Of a stretch of DNA of 64,000 nucleotides, positions 42,843 to 53,807 are shown piece by piece. The stretch's first letter is position 1; each line of letters begins with the position of its first letter. Under the pieces are notes generated by a model. The model did not search any database and was not told the DNA's origin. It was given only the letters and a program-made list of their open reading frames with translations. The stretch comes from Branchiostoma floridae (taxonomy: Eukaryota; Chordata; Leptocardii; Amphioxiformes; Branchiostomatidae). Where the stretch lies: positions 2,227,969-2,291,968 of the forward strand of contig NC_049991.1 in assembly GCF_000003815.2 (NCBI RefSeq). Reading direction: 5' to 3'. The translations under genes were made by a program, and so were the position numbers.

Positions 42843-45800
42843 TTATTTCTTTCCTGCTCTCTTGTCTTTGGCTGCTGCGGCTGCCTTTGCTTCCCTTTCT
42901 GTAAAGGTCAAGACATAAAATACAGTCAAGCAACTGTTTACATATTAAAAAGATGAATAAACTTAAAAAAACACACCATATGAACATTTTGCAGCTGATT
43001 TTCTAATCCACAATAGACCAATCCCTCTGTCCATCATAATTAGCATTTCAACCAATGAGGGAATGGCAATTACTTATTTGACCAATGAGAAAGTGGCTGC
43101 ACACCATCAAATATATATATCCACCAAATAAAGCAGTTCAACCAATGAGAGAATGGCAATTACTGATTGGACCAATGAGAGAGTTTCGGCACATTCATCA
43201 AATATTTACAATTCTATGCTCCTCTTTTGCAACTCAATGTTTTGACAGACGTGGGAGGACTTTTGGTGTGGGCTAATAAGTTGCTTAAAGTTTTTATATC
43301 TCGACATGGTTTCTATAACATGCTGTGTTACTAGCCATTCACCAAGGCTCCACTTCTGAGGTGTTGCCAAAAAAAAGGTTCTATATCCTACCTTGTTTTT
43401 CTGCCTCCTTCTTTTTGGCTGCCTCCTCTCTCTGCTTCCTAATGAGAGCCAGTCTGGCGAGATCTGCACGCGCCTCGTCTGTTTTACCCTCGGCATGCAA
43501 TTTTAGATAGTTGGCTCTGGCTTTCTGCTTTTCTATCTCTTCCCTATTTGGAACACAAGTCAAATTCAAACATTTAGTTACAGAATTCAATATCATTTGA
43601 ACAGACCATGTGGATTTCTTGAATTCAAACGCATGCACAAATTTTACTGAAATATAAAAGAGAAGTCTTATAGGATGGGGATGGTAAGTTTCTTGATAGC
43701 ATCATTTTTATCACAGAAATAAGGATTCAAATCTCATTTGATAATAGTTACTCAAGCAACTGGAAATGATTTTGGATACGATCAGACGTTTTAGATGGCA
43801 TTCGCGACCTTTTGTCAGGATGGGTGAGTTCTAATTGGACGCGTCCTGAAAGGTCTGGCGTTTCCAAAATCAGATCTAGTTGCTTGAGTAATTATCATTT
43901 GTGTGTCTTATTACTCGGATGTCTAACCTTTATTGACGTATTATCCATATAGGTTTTCTAAAGAACCAGGAGAATATGAGGCATCTCAGAGACAGCAGTA
44001 CACTTAACAAGGAATATACTCATGGCCATAAAGATTCTTAATATCTTTCCTATACATGTTTGTTTGTTACATTTTACCAGGGGTAACATATTGCCTTTTC
44101 TAGGCACTATTCAATGTGTCCTTGGGGATGTAATGACAGCTTTTAAGACATTGATCTTTAATGTACAATTATAAGACTTGCCTTTCTTTCCTAGAAAGCC
44201 TTGGCTCCCCTTCTGCCGCCTGCATGTCCATGTCTGTTACTTTCTTCAACTTATTCTTGGCTCGGTTGGGATTTTCAACCTCTATTAGATGCTCTACTCC
44301 TTTGGGTTTCCCATCCTATATCAGAGACATATACAACATGTAAGAGGGAACTTTGCATTTGTCATATCTACAACTTACACTAATTTAAATCTACAAGTAG
44401 GTCTCAAAATGAAAATGATATTTGTCATGCTCATATTTTTGGATATTTGTAACAAAGTCATGAGAACAGGGCTCTAGCCAGCGTCCGTTTTTCCGTCAAT
44501 TGACGGAAATTCACTGTGTCTGACGGAAAAATTTTAAAAGCAATCCGTCAACCTTGACGGACAAAAATCCTTGGTGGAAGCTACAGGCGAGTTGGGGACG
44601 CCGTCCACGGCCGTAAAAGCCACACACTGTTTGTTTTGCTATTGTTATGATTGTTGACAATGTGTGTCAACGCTCTTTCGCATACGATAATCTCATTAAA
44701 ACCGTTTTTTCAAGATCTCAATGGCAACATTAATTTACTACCTTGTAGTGTCATGGGAAAATAAGTTTTCGCGGTTTTCACGACGACTGAATTGGCTGAC
44801 GGAAAAAAAATTCGAGCTGGCTAGAGCCCTGCATGAGAATGAAGAAAAATTTTGTATTAGAAACAAAACATCACATAGGTACAAAAGTACACAAATGAAT
44901 TCTTTCAGTAACTACAATATCAGGAAATTCAGGCATCCATACCTCTGAAATATTCAGACTTTTGTAAATATGTGGTTTTATTCACAATTTCCTGCAAATT
45001 CTGTCAGTTCATTTTCCTGGGACACAGGCCAAGCCAACCTTCCCATCCTGCCAGTCTCCATTTAAACCATCTCACATCCTGTTACTCTACAATACTCAAA
45101 TAACCATAGACAAAAAACCAATACAGCAGAAACATTTTTAAAAAGACAGACTGAAACAACATCTCTGTTTTCAAAGAGGTAAAAACCAAGCCCAGATTTA
45201 CATCTTCGTCTTCAGAGCTTTCTTCCTCTTCAGATGAACTGGGAGGCAGGTCTCCCGGATTCCCCCTGGCCAGACTCTTGGCTCCTTTTTCTTCCTCCTC
45301 CTCCTGCTCTTCATCACTATCTATTAGCCCTTTCTTTTCCTGGAAAAAAAAAAAACAAACAAGGACAACAACATTAACACTCTTTTCTTGAATCTGTACC
45401 AGTCCCGTATACACTGTGAGCTGATCAGTTTAAAGCCACTTATCATTCAATTTTCTTAACGATGAATCATTAAAAACATGGGATTATCAATAAGCCACTA
45501 CAGGCCTCAAAATTAACTTTTTTCCCTACTGTCCCAGCATTGTCCCAAAAATAAATTTCAACTGTCCCGAAGTGAGGATGGACTGTCCCAACCCTATTTT
45601 CAGAAATTATGTATTACAACAACTGTAAGTCAGAGTACGCACGCCTGACAACTGCGGGCGCGGGGAGATCGGACATTCTGATGTTGATTCGTTGATTATT
45701 TTCCTATTGTCCGAAAAGTGTCCCAAAAAGATTTTTCAGTTGTCCCGGCCTAAATTTTAGTGGCCCCGGGACATCGGGACATAGTTAACTTCGAGCCCTG

Positions 45801-48008
45801 CACTACCTCCAAAGAAAAAGTTACCCCTTTCCCAGTAATGTACATGTACATGGAAACATCAGATAGATCTACAGACTAGCTTTACATTTTTATGCCAAAC
45901 CTTTTCATACACTTACTAGTACTGTACTGTATTCATGATCATTCCTCCCTGTGGGGTCCGATCTTTCCTCTGTGCTCTGTGCTATTCTGATTGGTTACTA
46001 TCCAGTGTAACGCTCCTTCTGATTAGTCAGGACTGGTGTTAAACACAATCATCACCAGTGTTGACTTTTTTAAACACCAAGCTGGCCGGAATCAATGTGT
46101 TAATTATGGCCTCATAACCAACATGAAAAGAGGCCTTCTGATTGGTCCACGTCCCCTGGCTATATGATAATTAAATATACTGCACCGGTAGTACTAGGGC
46201 TGGGTACAGGTACAGAAAATTCAGGTCCAGGTCCGGTTCAAGTCCAAAGGATCAGGTCCAGGTCCGGACCTGAACCTGGACCTGATTCAGGTCCAGGTCC
46301 GGACCTGAACCTGGACCTGATTCAGTATGACTCATACCAATGGTCCATTTCACTACAAAGAAATTTTTTTGGTGGAGTATTAGACTTACACTGGCGTTTT
46401 AAAATCCTACAGCGCTAACTGCACCTGTACGATTGGCTGTAAAACTTGGTAGAAATTACTATAAACTCTACTCTACTTCACTCTTGTTATTTTCTTCCAC
46501 CTGCAAGCGCCAAAACGTGTGAATGCCTTATAAAATAATCTGTTAATTTTCTAATCGGTCCAACATCCGGAACACCTAATTTTTTCAGGTCCGTTTTTTG
46601 GACCGGTCCAATAAGAAAAAAACGGTTTTGTACCGGTACGATGTACCGATACCCAGCCCTAGGTAGTACTTAACACAGATGTTCTTTATAGAAACTTGGA
46701 CGACACCCTGCGACTTACCCGCCATTGTCGGTCCTTTTCTGAGGCTAACGCCTGCTGTCGTAGTTCCTCTTCATTAGTAAACTGTCTATGTCTCCCCTTA
46801 TGGGACTTCTTGAAGCCTCCTAAAGATAAAACATTGAAGGCATATATATGTACTTCATAACAGGATGCATACATGAACAATAGCTATCTAATGCCAAAAA
46901 ATCATGTCTCAGAACACGAGATAAAAAATGGAAGTTCCGCTGCAATACCAAGACAAGCCACTAAAGGACCCAAAGTCTTATCATTTTCAGCTCTTGTCAC
47001 ACCCCACCAACACATCTGCAGGGCTCGAAATTCATTTTTGGGATTAGGTGCACTGGTCCACCCAGCTTAGAAAATTGGGTGCACCAAAAAAATTTTGGGT
47101 GCACCACTTGAATTTAAGTAGAATGCCAAAAAAAACTAATAACAAAACTTAGTTACAAGCTATCAAATTATTAAAAAAGTAACATGACAGACATTTTCAT
47201 TATCTTTCCAACACTTAGATGTCCGAGTCAAGAATATGATGTATACTAGTATACTTGATTTCTTTCCATACATAAACCTAAGAAAATATTTGGGTGCACC
47301 CTGTGCACCCACTGAAAAAAATTGGGGGCACAATTCCAATTTTGGGTGCACCTGGGTGCACATGCACCTAGTATTTCGAGCCCTGCATCCGGTATGAAGC
47401 CAGTCCTTCCAGATGTACTGTACTTGAGTTATCTTGTTCACAGACACACACACAACGCTAATGAAAATATAAGTTATAGCGTACATGATATTTCATGGAG
47501 TTAAAAAGACACTTATCATCAATCCATTCTTTGCATATAAATGATAAAACATAAATCATTACTGTAATAGTATAAATGTCAAGTTTATGAATTCAAACTA
47601 TGAAGTATGATTTAATTAATGTCAAGCTCTATACAATTATATCATTCATAGTAATACCTGCCAAATTATGTGTGAAGAACAAAAGAAAACTGCAAAAGGT
47701 AAATCCTTTCATTGGTCCATATCTAATTCGTTCTATTTATGAATTATGATAAGATTAATAATAAGCTCAGTATGATAATTTACAGTATTTTCATCATTGA
47801 AAAGAAATGAAATCTTGATTCTATCATCTACCTTACAAACCATAAGCAAAGCATCTCAAGGGGGGGGGGGGCAGATGGAGATATGATTCATGTGCAAAAA
47901 AATAACTTCCACATGAACGTAAAATAAAAAGACAAGTATGGACACTTCCAAACGTCCATTGCGCTATGGCTTTCACCTACCTCCGCCACCTCTACCTCCC
48001 CTGGGCAT
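42843..48008 (-). CDS. PDAP1: 28 kDa heat- and acid-stable phosphoprotein (PDGFA-associated protein 1)
   Basis: PDAP1 is a small, highly charged, largely disordered phosphoprotein, first described as binding PDGF-A. Coding exons: 48008-47981, 46819-46719, 45339-45202, 44315-44182, 43543-43392, 42898-42843; 609 nt, 202 aa (human about 181). The N-terminus is [10 protein letters not shown] with [16 protein letters not shown]. An acidic Ser/Glu tract encoded by 45339-45202 resembles casein-kinase-type sites, and then comes [12 protein letters not shown]. The conserved C-terminal helix reads [20 protein letters not shown] and continues [20 protein letters not shown], the family signature. Exon 4 ends with a GC donor (AAAG/GCAAGT); the only nearby GT would break the frame. 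It is head to head with BUD31, 433 bp between start codons. Confidence 0.95.
43734..43904. mobile_element. TTACTCAAGCAACTGG foldback element
   Basis: TTACTCAAGCAACTGGAAAT at the left is mirrored by GATCTAGTTGCTTGAGTAA at the right, with TTTTGGA and CAGACGTTT blocks also paired. It lies in PDAP1 intron 4. A one-sided relative (GTCTGACCGTTTCCAAAACC, GTTGCTTGAGTAA) lies at about 58250-58300 in CRLF3 intron DNA. Confidence 0.75.
44467..44831. mobile_element. hAT-like element CAGGGCTCTAGCCAG family, copy 3
   Basis: Ends CAGGGCTCTAGCCAGCGTCC and CGAGCTGGCTAGAGCCCTG, with a perfect 8-bp duplication CATGAGAA (44459-44466, 44832-44839). It lies in PDAP1 intron 3, in the same orientation as 30011-30363. 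Confidence 0.92.
45501..45802. mobile_element. Inverted-repeat element with CTGTCCC motifs
   Basis: AGGCCTCAAAATTAACTTTT at the left is mirrored by GTTAACTTCGAGCCCTG at the right. CACTAC flanks both ends, a likely short duplication. The interior has repeated ACTGTCCC / TTGTCCC motifs. It lies in PDAP1 intron 2. Confidence 0.6.
46195..46661. mobile_element. hAT-like element TAGGGCTGGGTA family, copy 3
   Basis: Ends TAGGGCTGGGTACAGGTAC and GTACCGATACCCAGCCCTA, with a perfect 8-bp duplication GGTAGTAC (46187-46194, 46662-46669). It is longer than its sisters because a ~34-bp block (CAGGTCCAGGTCCGGACCTG plus AACCTGGACCTGATT) is tandemly duplicated. Confidence 0.92.
47019..47385. mobile_element. 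GTGCACC-rich element, copy 2 (uninterrupted)
   Basis: Ends CAGGGCTCGAAATTC and TATTTCGAGCCCTG, with GGTGCACC palindromes spaced through the interior. About 367 bp. Comparison with 14821-16212 shows that the latter holds an extra ~1 kb insertion. It lies in PDAP1 intron 1. Confidence 0.8.
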
Positions 48009-48441
48009 CTTCAAGCAGTTGTTGTCAAAAAGGTTCGTCAAATTGGGAAGCAAAATTCCGAAAATATTGCAGATTTCAGACGACAAAGATTGCAACACTG
48101 CACATGCAAGACCCGCGCTACCCACTATGCTTTGTAACTTCCGGTTACAACTATTGTGACCTATGACCTGTTTTTTGGAAAAAATGCTTTAGAATTATGA
48201 ATTTGCCTGCTTTTGTGTAAGATTAGGCTATAAATTTGTGTAAGAATCGAATCCATTGATGCTAATTTCTAAGTCATTGTGATTTTTGACAAAATATTTC
48301 GAGTTTTGAAATATTTTTCTCACAACCTTTGACCTCTGACGTAATTTCCTGTTGTACCCAAGCTGTTTTATTTTCCGCAGTTCAGTACAGTTTGTTGGAA
48401 GTATTTTGAGGAAAAGAGCGGATTTGTAGCGTTACTAAACC
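48009..48441. promoter_or_regulatory. Divergent promoter region, PDAP1 / BUD31
   Basis: 433 bp separate the two start codons. There is an ETS/NRF-2-type AACTTCCGGTT at 48136-48146 and a CRE-like TGACGTAA at 48337-48344. No TATA box was identified. Both genes are broadly expressed in vertebrates and share a head-to-head arrangement there, to my knowledge, so a shared promoter is likely. Confidence 0.55.
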
Positions 48442-51400
48442 ATGCCTAAGGTCAGGAGAAGCAGGAAGCCTCCACCAGAGGGCTGGGAGCTGATTGAACC
48501 TACGCTGGATGAACTGGACCAGAAAATGAGAGAAGGTAAAAAGCTTTCTTGTTAATGTTAGAAAAAATTTATAAGCATCGTGCATCGTTGGTACAAAATG
48601 TGTACATGTATGTTTGATTATCTTTCCACGGAAATATTGCTTCGTAGACGCAAAGCATTGTATATCACAACAGTTTCCTTGAGACACTCGATGAGACACA
48701 TTTCTATAAGAACGTAGCCCGTAAGCAGACTACTTTTTGATAGAAAAATAAAAACATGATTTCTACTCGAAATTCTAGTAAGACCCCCCCCCCCCCCCCT
48801 CAAAGCTGATACTAGAACTCAGAAGACGTATTAAAACCATTTTTGTGACCAATCAGCGCCCTCGTCCACAATTTGGACAATGTAATCCAACACGAGCTGT
48901 AGTTCTTTTCTTTCGTTTGAGGCTACAAACTTGCTGAAGATTCTGTAGCCTATACCATACCATTGGTAAAGTTTGATCCACTCACACCGGGAAGATCTCT
49001 ACTCTTTTCAATAACTGTGCACGGAGTGTAAATCTCCCCAAACACGGGACCTGCATTTAACATGCTATCCGAGGGACGGCCCTAGCCGAAGCTAGGTACA
49101 GATTTTTGACCTGAGTGAGGTGAGGAAAGCTGTGTATAGAACCTTTCCAAGGGCACAAGATCGGTGGCATGGCAGGGTTTGATCTCAAGACGTCTTCTCC
49201 CAAAGCCCAACATGCACCTCGCGATCTCACCCACGCAGTTCCAGCTATTTCCTTTTGCGGTCAAATGCAGCATGCCCGCCATCTGAATTAGAGCTCAGGG
49301 GTGTTAAGCCAGAGAGAGGTTTTGGCTAAACCATTTGTTCCAGGGCCAGGCAAAAGTCCCTGGAGCACTAGTAAGATCTGCAGGCAGACTGTCTTGAAAG
49401 TTACAGTACTGTAAGTCTGGTAACCAAGGTAGTGGTAGTCTAACACAGGGCTTTAGCCAGCGTCCGTTTTTCCGTCAATTGATGGAAATTTGCTGCGTGT
49501 GACGGAAAAAAAATTTCAACCAATCCGTCAACCTTGAGTTGACGGAAAAAAAATCATTGATTGAAGCAAGGAGGCCAAGTTGAAAAGAGGGAAGCTACGG
49601 CTTGGGGACGCCCGGACAGCCCATTGTCGGAAAGCCACACACTGTTTGTTTTGCTATTGTCATGATTGTTGACGATTGTGTGTCGGCACCCTTTCGCATA
49701 CGATAATCTCATTAAAAACCCGTTTTTCAAGGTCTCACTCCAAGAACAGTGCATTCTACGAACTTTGTTTGGAATCTTGACACTCATCAAAACCTAACTT
49801 GTACGCTAGCGTGCTGGCCGTACAAATTATTTTCGCTCGCCCAGCCGCGCCGCTTGCGACAACGCAAGGTGCCAGTCGCAGCTAAAAGAACCGGCACATC
49901 ATGCTATCCACAAATAGTTTGATCAAAAACATAATCTTTAGGATCTAAAATGTTGCACGGTTCTCTTCAGCGGGAATTTTGTTTTTGTTTTGACGAGAAA
50001 ACGCTAAATTATTTTGCAGCGACACAGATGAGATACCCACGCCACGTTGTTGTTGGCACACTTCCGGGTTAATTGAACGCCAAAATTCCCCCAAATGCAC
50101 CATAAATCCGTATATGAATGCATGTTTTCTCAAAAGAGTCTTTGACTAATTGTGTTCTTAACTAGAAAACTGTCGTGTAATAGAAGAATATAGCGTTCTC
50201 CTGCCTTTACAAATGTAACATTTTCAAACAAATAAAATATTTGAACGCTGGTGCGCGCGGTGCATCGTGGGTCGGTATCCATAGCTTTACCAATCAGAGC
50301 GCGGGATCTGAGGAGACGCCCCTCCAGATGTTACGATCAACCAATCAACAGTGCGTATTGAGAATGTAATGTTAGATTTGCATACCCCGCGAGTTGATTT
50401 TAGCGCCGTGTTTTTGCGGGGAAGAAAACGCAAAGAAACGATGTTTTACTGTTCACATTATTACAAAACGTCAGCGTGGTGTCATATTTTCTCCCAGTGA
50501 CAACATTTATATCGGACGAGGTAGAGTTAATGACGGAAATTTTTACGCGATGACGGAAAAAAAAAAGGAATTTTCCGTCAATGGGAATTGGCTGACGGAA
50601 AAAAATCTCGAGCTGGCTAAAGCCCTGGTCTAACACTACCCTCGTTACTTGACTTGCAGCACTGTAGACCCAGAAGGTTATGTGGATACCAATATAAAGA
50701 TAATTACTCATTTTAATTTGTCGTGGGACCGCGTAGCGCAGTGGGACCGTGTTCGGCCCATGACCGTTGTGGGTTTGAATCCAGGTGCCGTGTTACCGAT
50801 ATTGTGCCCTTGGGAAAGGCACTTTACACGGCTTTCCTCACTTTACTCAGGTGAAAATGAGTACCTAGCTTGGGCTAGGGCCGGCCCTCGGATAGGATGT
50901 TAAATGGAGGTCCCGTGTATGGGGAGAGCCACACCCCATGCACGTGCGATGGTGCGGTTTGTGTTGGTGCAAATCCTTCTGTCAGGAGTTGGTGATTCAC
51001 TTCAAATCACCTGGATGGAGGCCTGGCAAACCTCTGTCTAGTATCAGCCACATTGTGAATTACATCATTCGCTTGGACGGGAGACCTGGCGCATCCCTGT
51101 CTTGTAATTAGCCAGCGAAAGGGTATGTCACCCCGTGAGGGGCGGTATAACCCTGTCGTGTGTAAACACGTGCGAACATGTGTGATCACGTTGACCGATG
51201 ATGATGAATTAGCCATATTCATGTTTGTATTGCCTTGATGTTGCCCCTTACTGTTAACAATGTCTAACTAATACTATTACCTTGCCCACAGCTGAGACAG
51301 AGCCACATGAGGGGAAGAGAAAGGTGGAGGCTCTCTGGCCCATCTTTAAGATTCACCACCAGAAGTCTCGCTACATCTTCGACCTGTTCTACCGCAGGAA

Positions 51401-53075
51401 GGCCATCAGCAGAGGTGAGCAACCATAACGTTTTATAGTCATTAAATCATTATGTTATTATGGCAATGTTAGCATGCTGTATTCTCCAAGCAGATGTGCT
51501 GATAAGTAGTTTATATTTGCCTTTTGAAAGCCATCTCGCAAAGGCCGCTGGGAAGCTACCAGCCAATCATGTTACGTCTTACATAGCACCCTCCTCCTAC
51601 GCCCGATCCCCAACGGCTGACTGCCCATATAAGGGTAAGCTCATTGATATTTATAAGCAGGGTGGCTAGGAACTGGTCTGAGTGCGTCAGATAGCAGAGT
51701 TGACCCCAAGGAGTTTCGACACGACTGTGGGTCCCTCTGCGTAGGAGAATGGAGACAGCCCTGATTTGAAGCGACTTTTAGGAAGTCATACACCTTTTTT
51801 GTGAATTGTGAAATGATTGCTGTAACAAATTGATAAATAGATATGTATTTGAAGTAACTGAGCGCTGAAAACACTAAAACAAAGTCAATTTCTTTGGTCG
51901 TTTTGTATGTGCAATGTTTATTAACTTTGCTGGCTGAGTAAATCAAATCAAAATCACTTTCTGCACACCTGTTACCTCCACATGTGTACATTGTAAGTGT
52001 TACCACCACATGTGTTACCTCATACCTACCTGCACGGTGTATTCCGTATCACCCAAGGTATCAGCCCGACCGCAGGTCGGATCGCCCGAAGGACGGAGGG
52101 TGATCCGATCCGCGGGAGGGCTGAGACCGAGGGTGATGCGGCATACACCGTGTTGTATTTTATTTATGTCATACCCACCTGAAAAAAAAACATGTTTTGA
52201 TGCGAAATGCACCAGAAGTTGAACAAATTTGGTGCCCTCGAACAAAACGTGTTGCAACAGCAATGTTCCAACATCCGAATTCGGCCCGCTCAAAACAGTT
52301 CGATTTATTCGAATGGAGCCTGTGTGATACGCCTTTCGAACCTGTGCGATACAGAAGCGTACGGCCCGGTCCGGAACACCCGTATCAAACGTTTTTGCGT
52401 CACAGGTATGACATAAACAAACATGATTTCCCATCAACCTTTACCCCATTCAGAGCTGTACGAGTACTGCCTGAAGGAGGGGATAGCAGACAAGAACCTG
52501 ATAGCCAAGTGGAAGAAGCAGGGCTATGAGAACCTCTGCTGTCTGCGCTGTATCCAGACAAGAGACACAAACTTTGGCACCAACTGTATCTGCAGAGTCC
52601 CAAAGAGCAAGCTGGAAGAGGTGATCATTGTTCGAAAAAGATTTTTGTTTCGTGTTGTGGTTAGGAGAAAAATTAGGGTTCTTCGAGAGAGATTCGCTTA
52701 TTTTCTAAGGGTCAGTTGGATAATCTGAAATAATCTTTAGCCTTACCACTCTGTGAAGGAGGTTCACCTGCGATGGGGGTATTGTGATTGTCCATGTCTT
52801 TGTGTTTGCAGCTATGTCTCAACTTAAAATGAAAACACATTCATCCAAAGGATCTTGAGAGTCTCAAGATCCTTTGGATGAATTTGTTTTCATTTTTACA
52901 TGTTGCTTGTTATGATTTCATTTGATTTCATGATGATGATGCATTTTAATTCACTGTGTTACAGATATATGAATTTTGTACACACATTGCCAAAATTCTG
53001 AAACTGAGATTTTCTGTCCTACAGGGCCGTATTGTGGAGTGTGTACACTGTGGGTGCAGAGGCTGTTCTGGATAG
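48442..53075 (+). CDS. BUD31: BUD31 homolog (G10 protein), spliceosome component
   Basis: BUD31/G10 is a small zinc-binding nuclear protein of the activated spliceosome (associated with the Prp19/NTC-related particle). Coding exons: 48442-48535, 51292-51414, 52454-52620, 53025-53075; 435 nt, 144 aa, the same length as the human protein. It begins [20 protein letters not shown] and ends HCGCRGCSG. The C-terminal half carries the Cys-rich zinc-binding region [20 protein letters not shown] then [11 protein letters not shown] and [11 protein letters not shown]; all expected cysteines are present. Near identity to vertebrate BUD31 makes the assignment certain. Intron 1 contains SINEs and a 1.18-kb hAT-like element; intron 2 contains the repeat shared with 24.6 kb. 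Confidence 0.98.
49060..49275 (-). repeat. tRNA-derived SINE, minus orientation
   Basis: Read on the minus strand: an A-box region near TGGGTGAGATCGCGAGG, a B-box-like GAGATCAAACCCTGCC, then CCTTGGAAAGGTTCTATACA and a CCTCACTCAGGTC tail as in the 50729 SINE. It lies in BUD31 intron 1. Confidence 0.6.
49446..50627. mobile_element. hAT-like element CAGGGCTCTAGCCAG family, copy 4 (1.18-kb long form)
   Basis: Ends CAGGGCTTTAGCCAGCGTCC and CGAGCTGGCTAAAGCCCTG, with a perfect 8-bp duplication GTCTAACA (49438-49445, 50628-50635). The left ~300 bp and right ~100 bp match the 353-bp copies. About 780 bp in the middle (49790-50570) is absent from the short copies. This interior includes CCAAT-type motifs (ACCAATCAGAGCGCGGG) and no recognisable transposase. 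It lies in BUD31 intron 1. Confidence 0.92.
50729..51200 (+). repeat. tRNA-derived SINE, best preserved copy
   Basis: The tRNA-like head has GCGTAGCGCAGTGGGACCG (A box) and GTTGTGGGTTTGAATCCAGG (B box), spaced as in a tRNA gene. The body has GCCCTTGGGAAAGGCACTTT, CCCTCGGATAGGATGTTAAA and GCACGTGCGATGGTGCGGT. Other copies in the window are partial. The head region (50729-50800) is too diverged to be a tRNA gene. Confidence 0.8.
52020..52430. repeat. Inverted-repeat element in BUD31 intron 2
   Basis: CACGGTGTATTCCGTATCAC is mirrored by GTGATGCGGCATACACCGTG about 100 bp later. Sequence homologous to 24575-24780 follows (GCGAAATGCACCAGAAGTTG). It ends 20-odd bases before the exon 3 acceptor. Confidence 0.6.
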
Positions 53076-53445
53076 AGTCATCTACACCAGCTGCTACTAT
53101 TCAACTATCCAATGATAATGTTGACTCTTATCTATGGCTGTAGATTCCTCAGTTTGCTATTTTGTAATATTGGTGAGACTGAACTTAAAATGCTACTCTA
53201 GAGTCCGGAATAGATTTGGCTGTAATTTTGTTTTGCTTCTTTTTTTTATATGTCATTATTAACCTAAGTTATGGTTTTTACTTATTCGGCAAATATCACA
53301 AACTGTAATGATAAAGTCACACATACATGTACATTGTACTGGGTAAGGGGAATCATGACGCAAGAAGTAAGTAAAAATCCAATCAATAATCCTAGTTACC
53401 TAGTCCTGTTGATCAGGTATTCTTTGTTTGTTTTAACTGAGCTAA

Positions 53446-53807
53446 GGCCACACCAATTTAATTTCTTGGTTCACGGATTTTTTCATAAAAAATATGGAGC
53501 AAGAGGGCGAAATAAAAATAAAAATTTTAAAATGTTTGGGGTAAAGGTAACGGCTAATCCAAAACATAAAGAAAAAAAGTTTTCAGCTTGAAAAAAGTAC
53601 AAAAACACTATTTTTGTACAGTAACAGCACCTGTACCCACACTTTAAGGAGCTTATAATATAATGGCCAATTTGCTACACCAGAAAGTTGGTGAATGGTT
53701 TCATTAATGGTGAAAATTTGCTGAGTGATAATTTTTATTTTTATTTTCTTTTCCCCAAAAATAGGAGCGAGCGAATCCGTGAACCAAGAAATTAAATCGG
53801 TGTGGCG
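53446..53807. mobile_element. PIF/Harbinger-like MITE, GGCCACACCAAT family, copy 3
   Basis: Ends GGCCACACCAATTTAATTTC and GAAATTAAATCGGTGTGGCG, flanked by TAA (53443-53445, 53808-53810). It lies about 370 bp downstream of the BUD31 stop codon, in the same orientation as 27741-28106. Confidence 0.85.

Noticed and set aside
50729-50800. tRNA gene
   Set aside because: A and B boxes are present but no full cloverleaf forms and the sequence continues into a SINE body shared with other copies.
51997-52437. Overlapping frames of up to 140 codons in BUD31 intron 2
   Set aside because: They lie in an inverted-repeat element related to 24575-24780. Palindromic DNA gives open frames on both strands.
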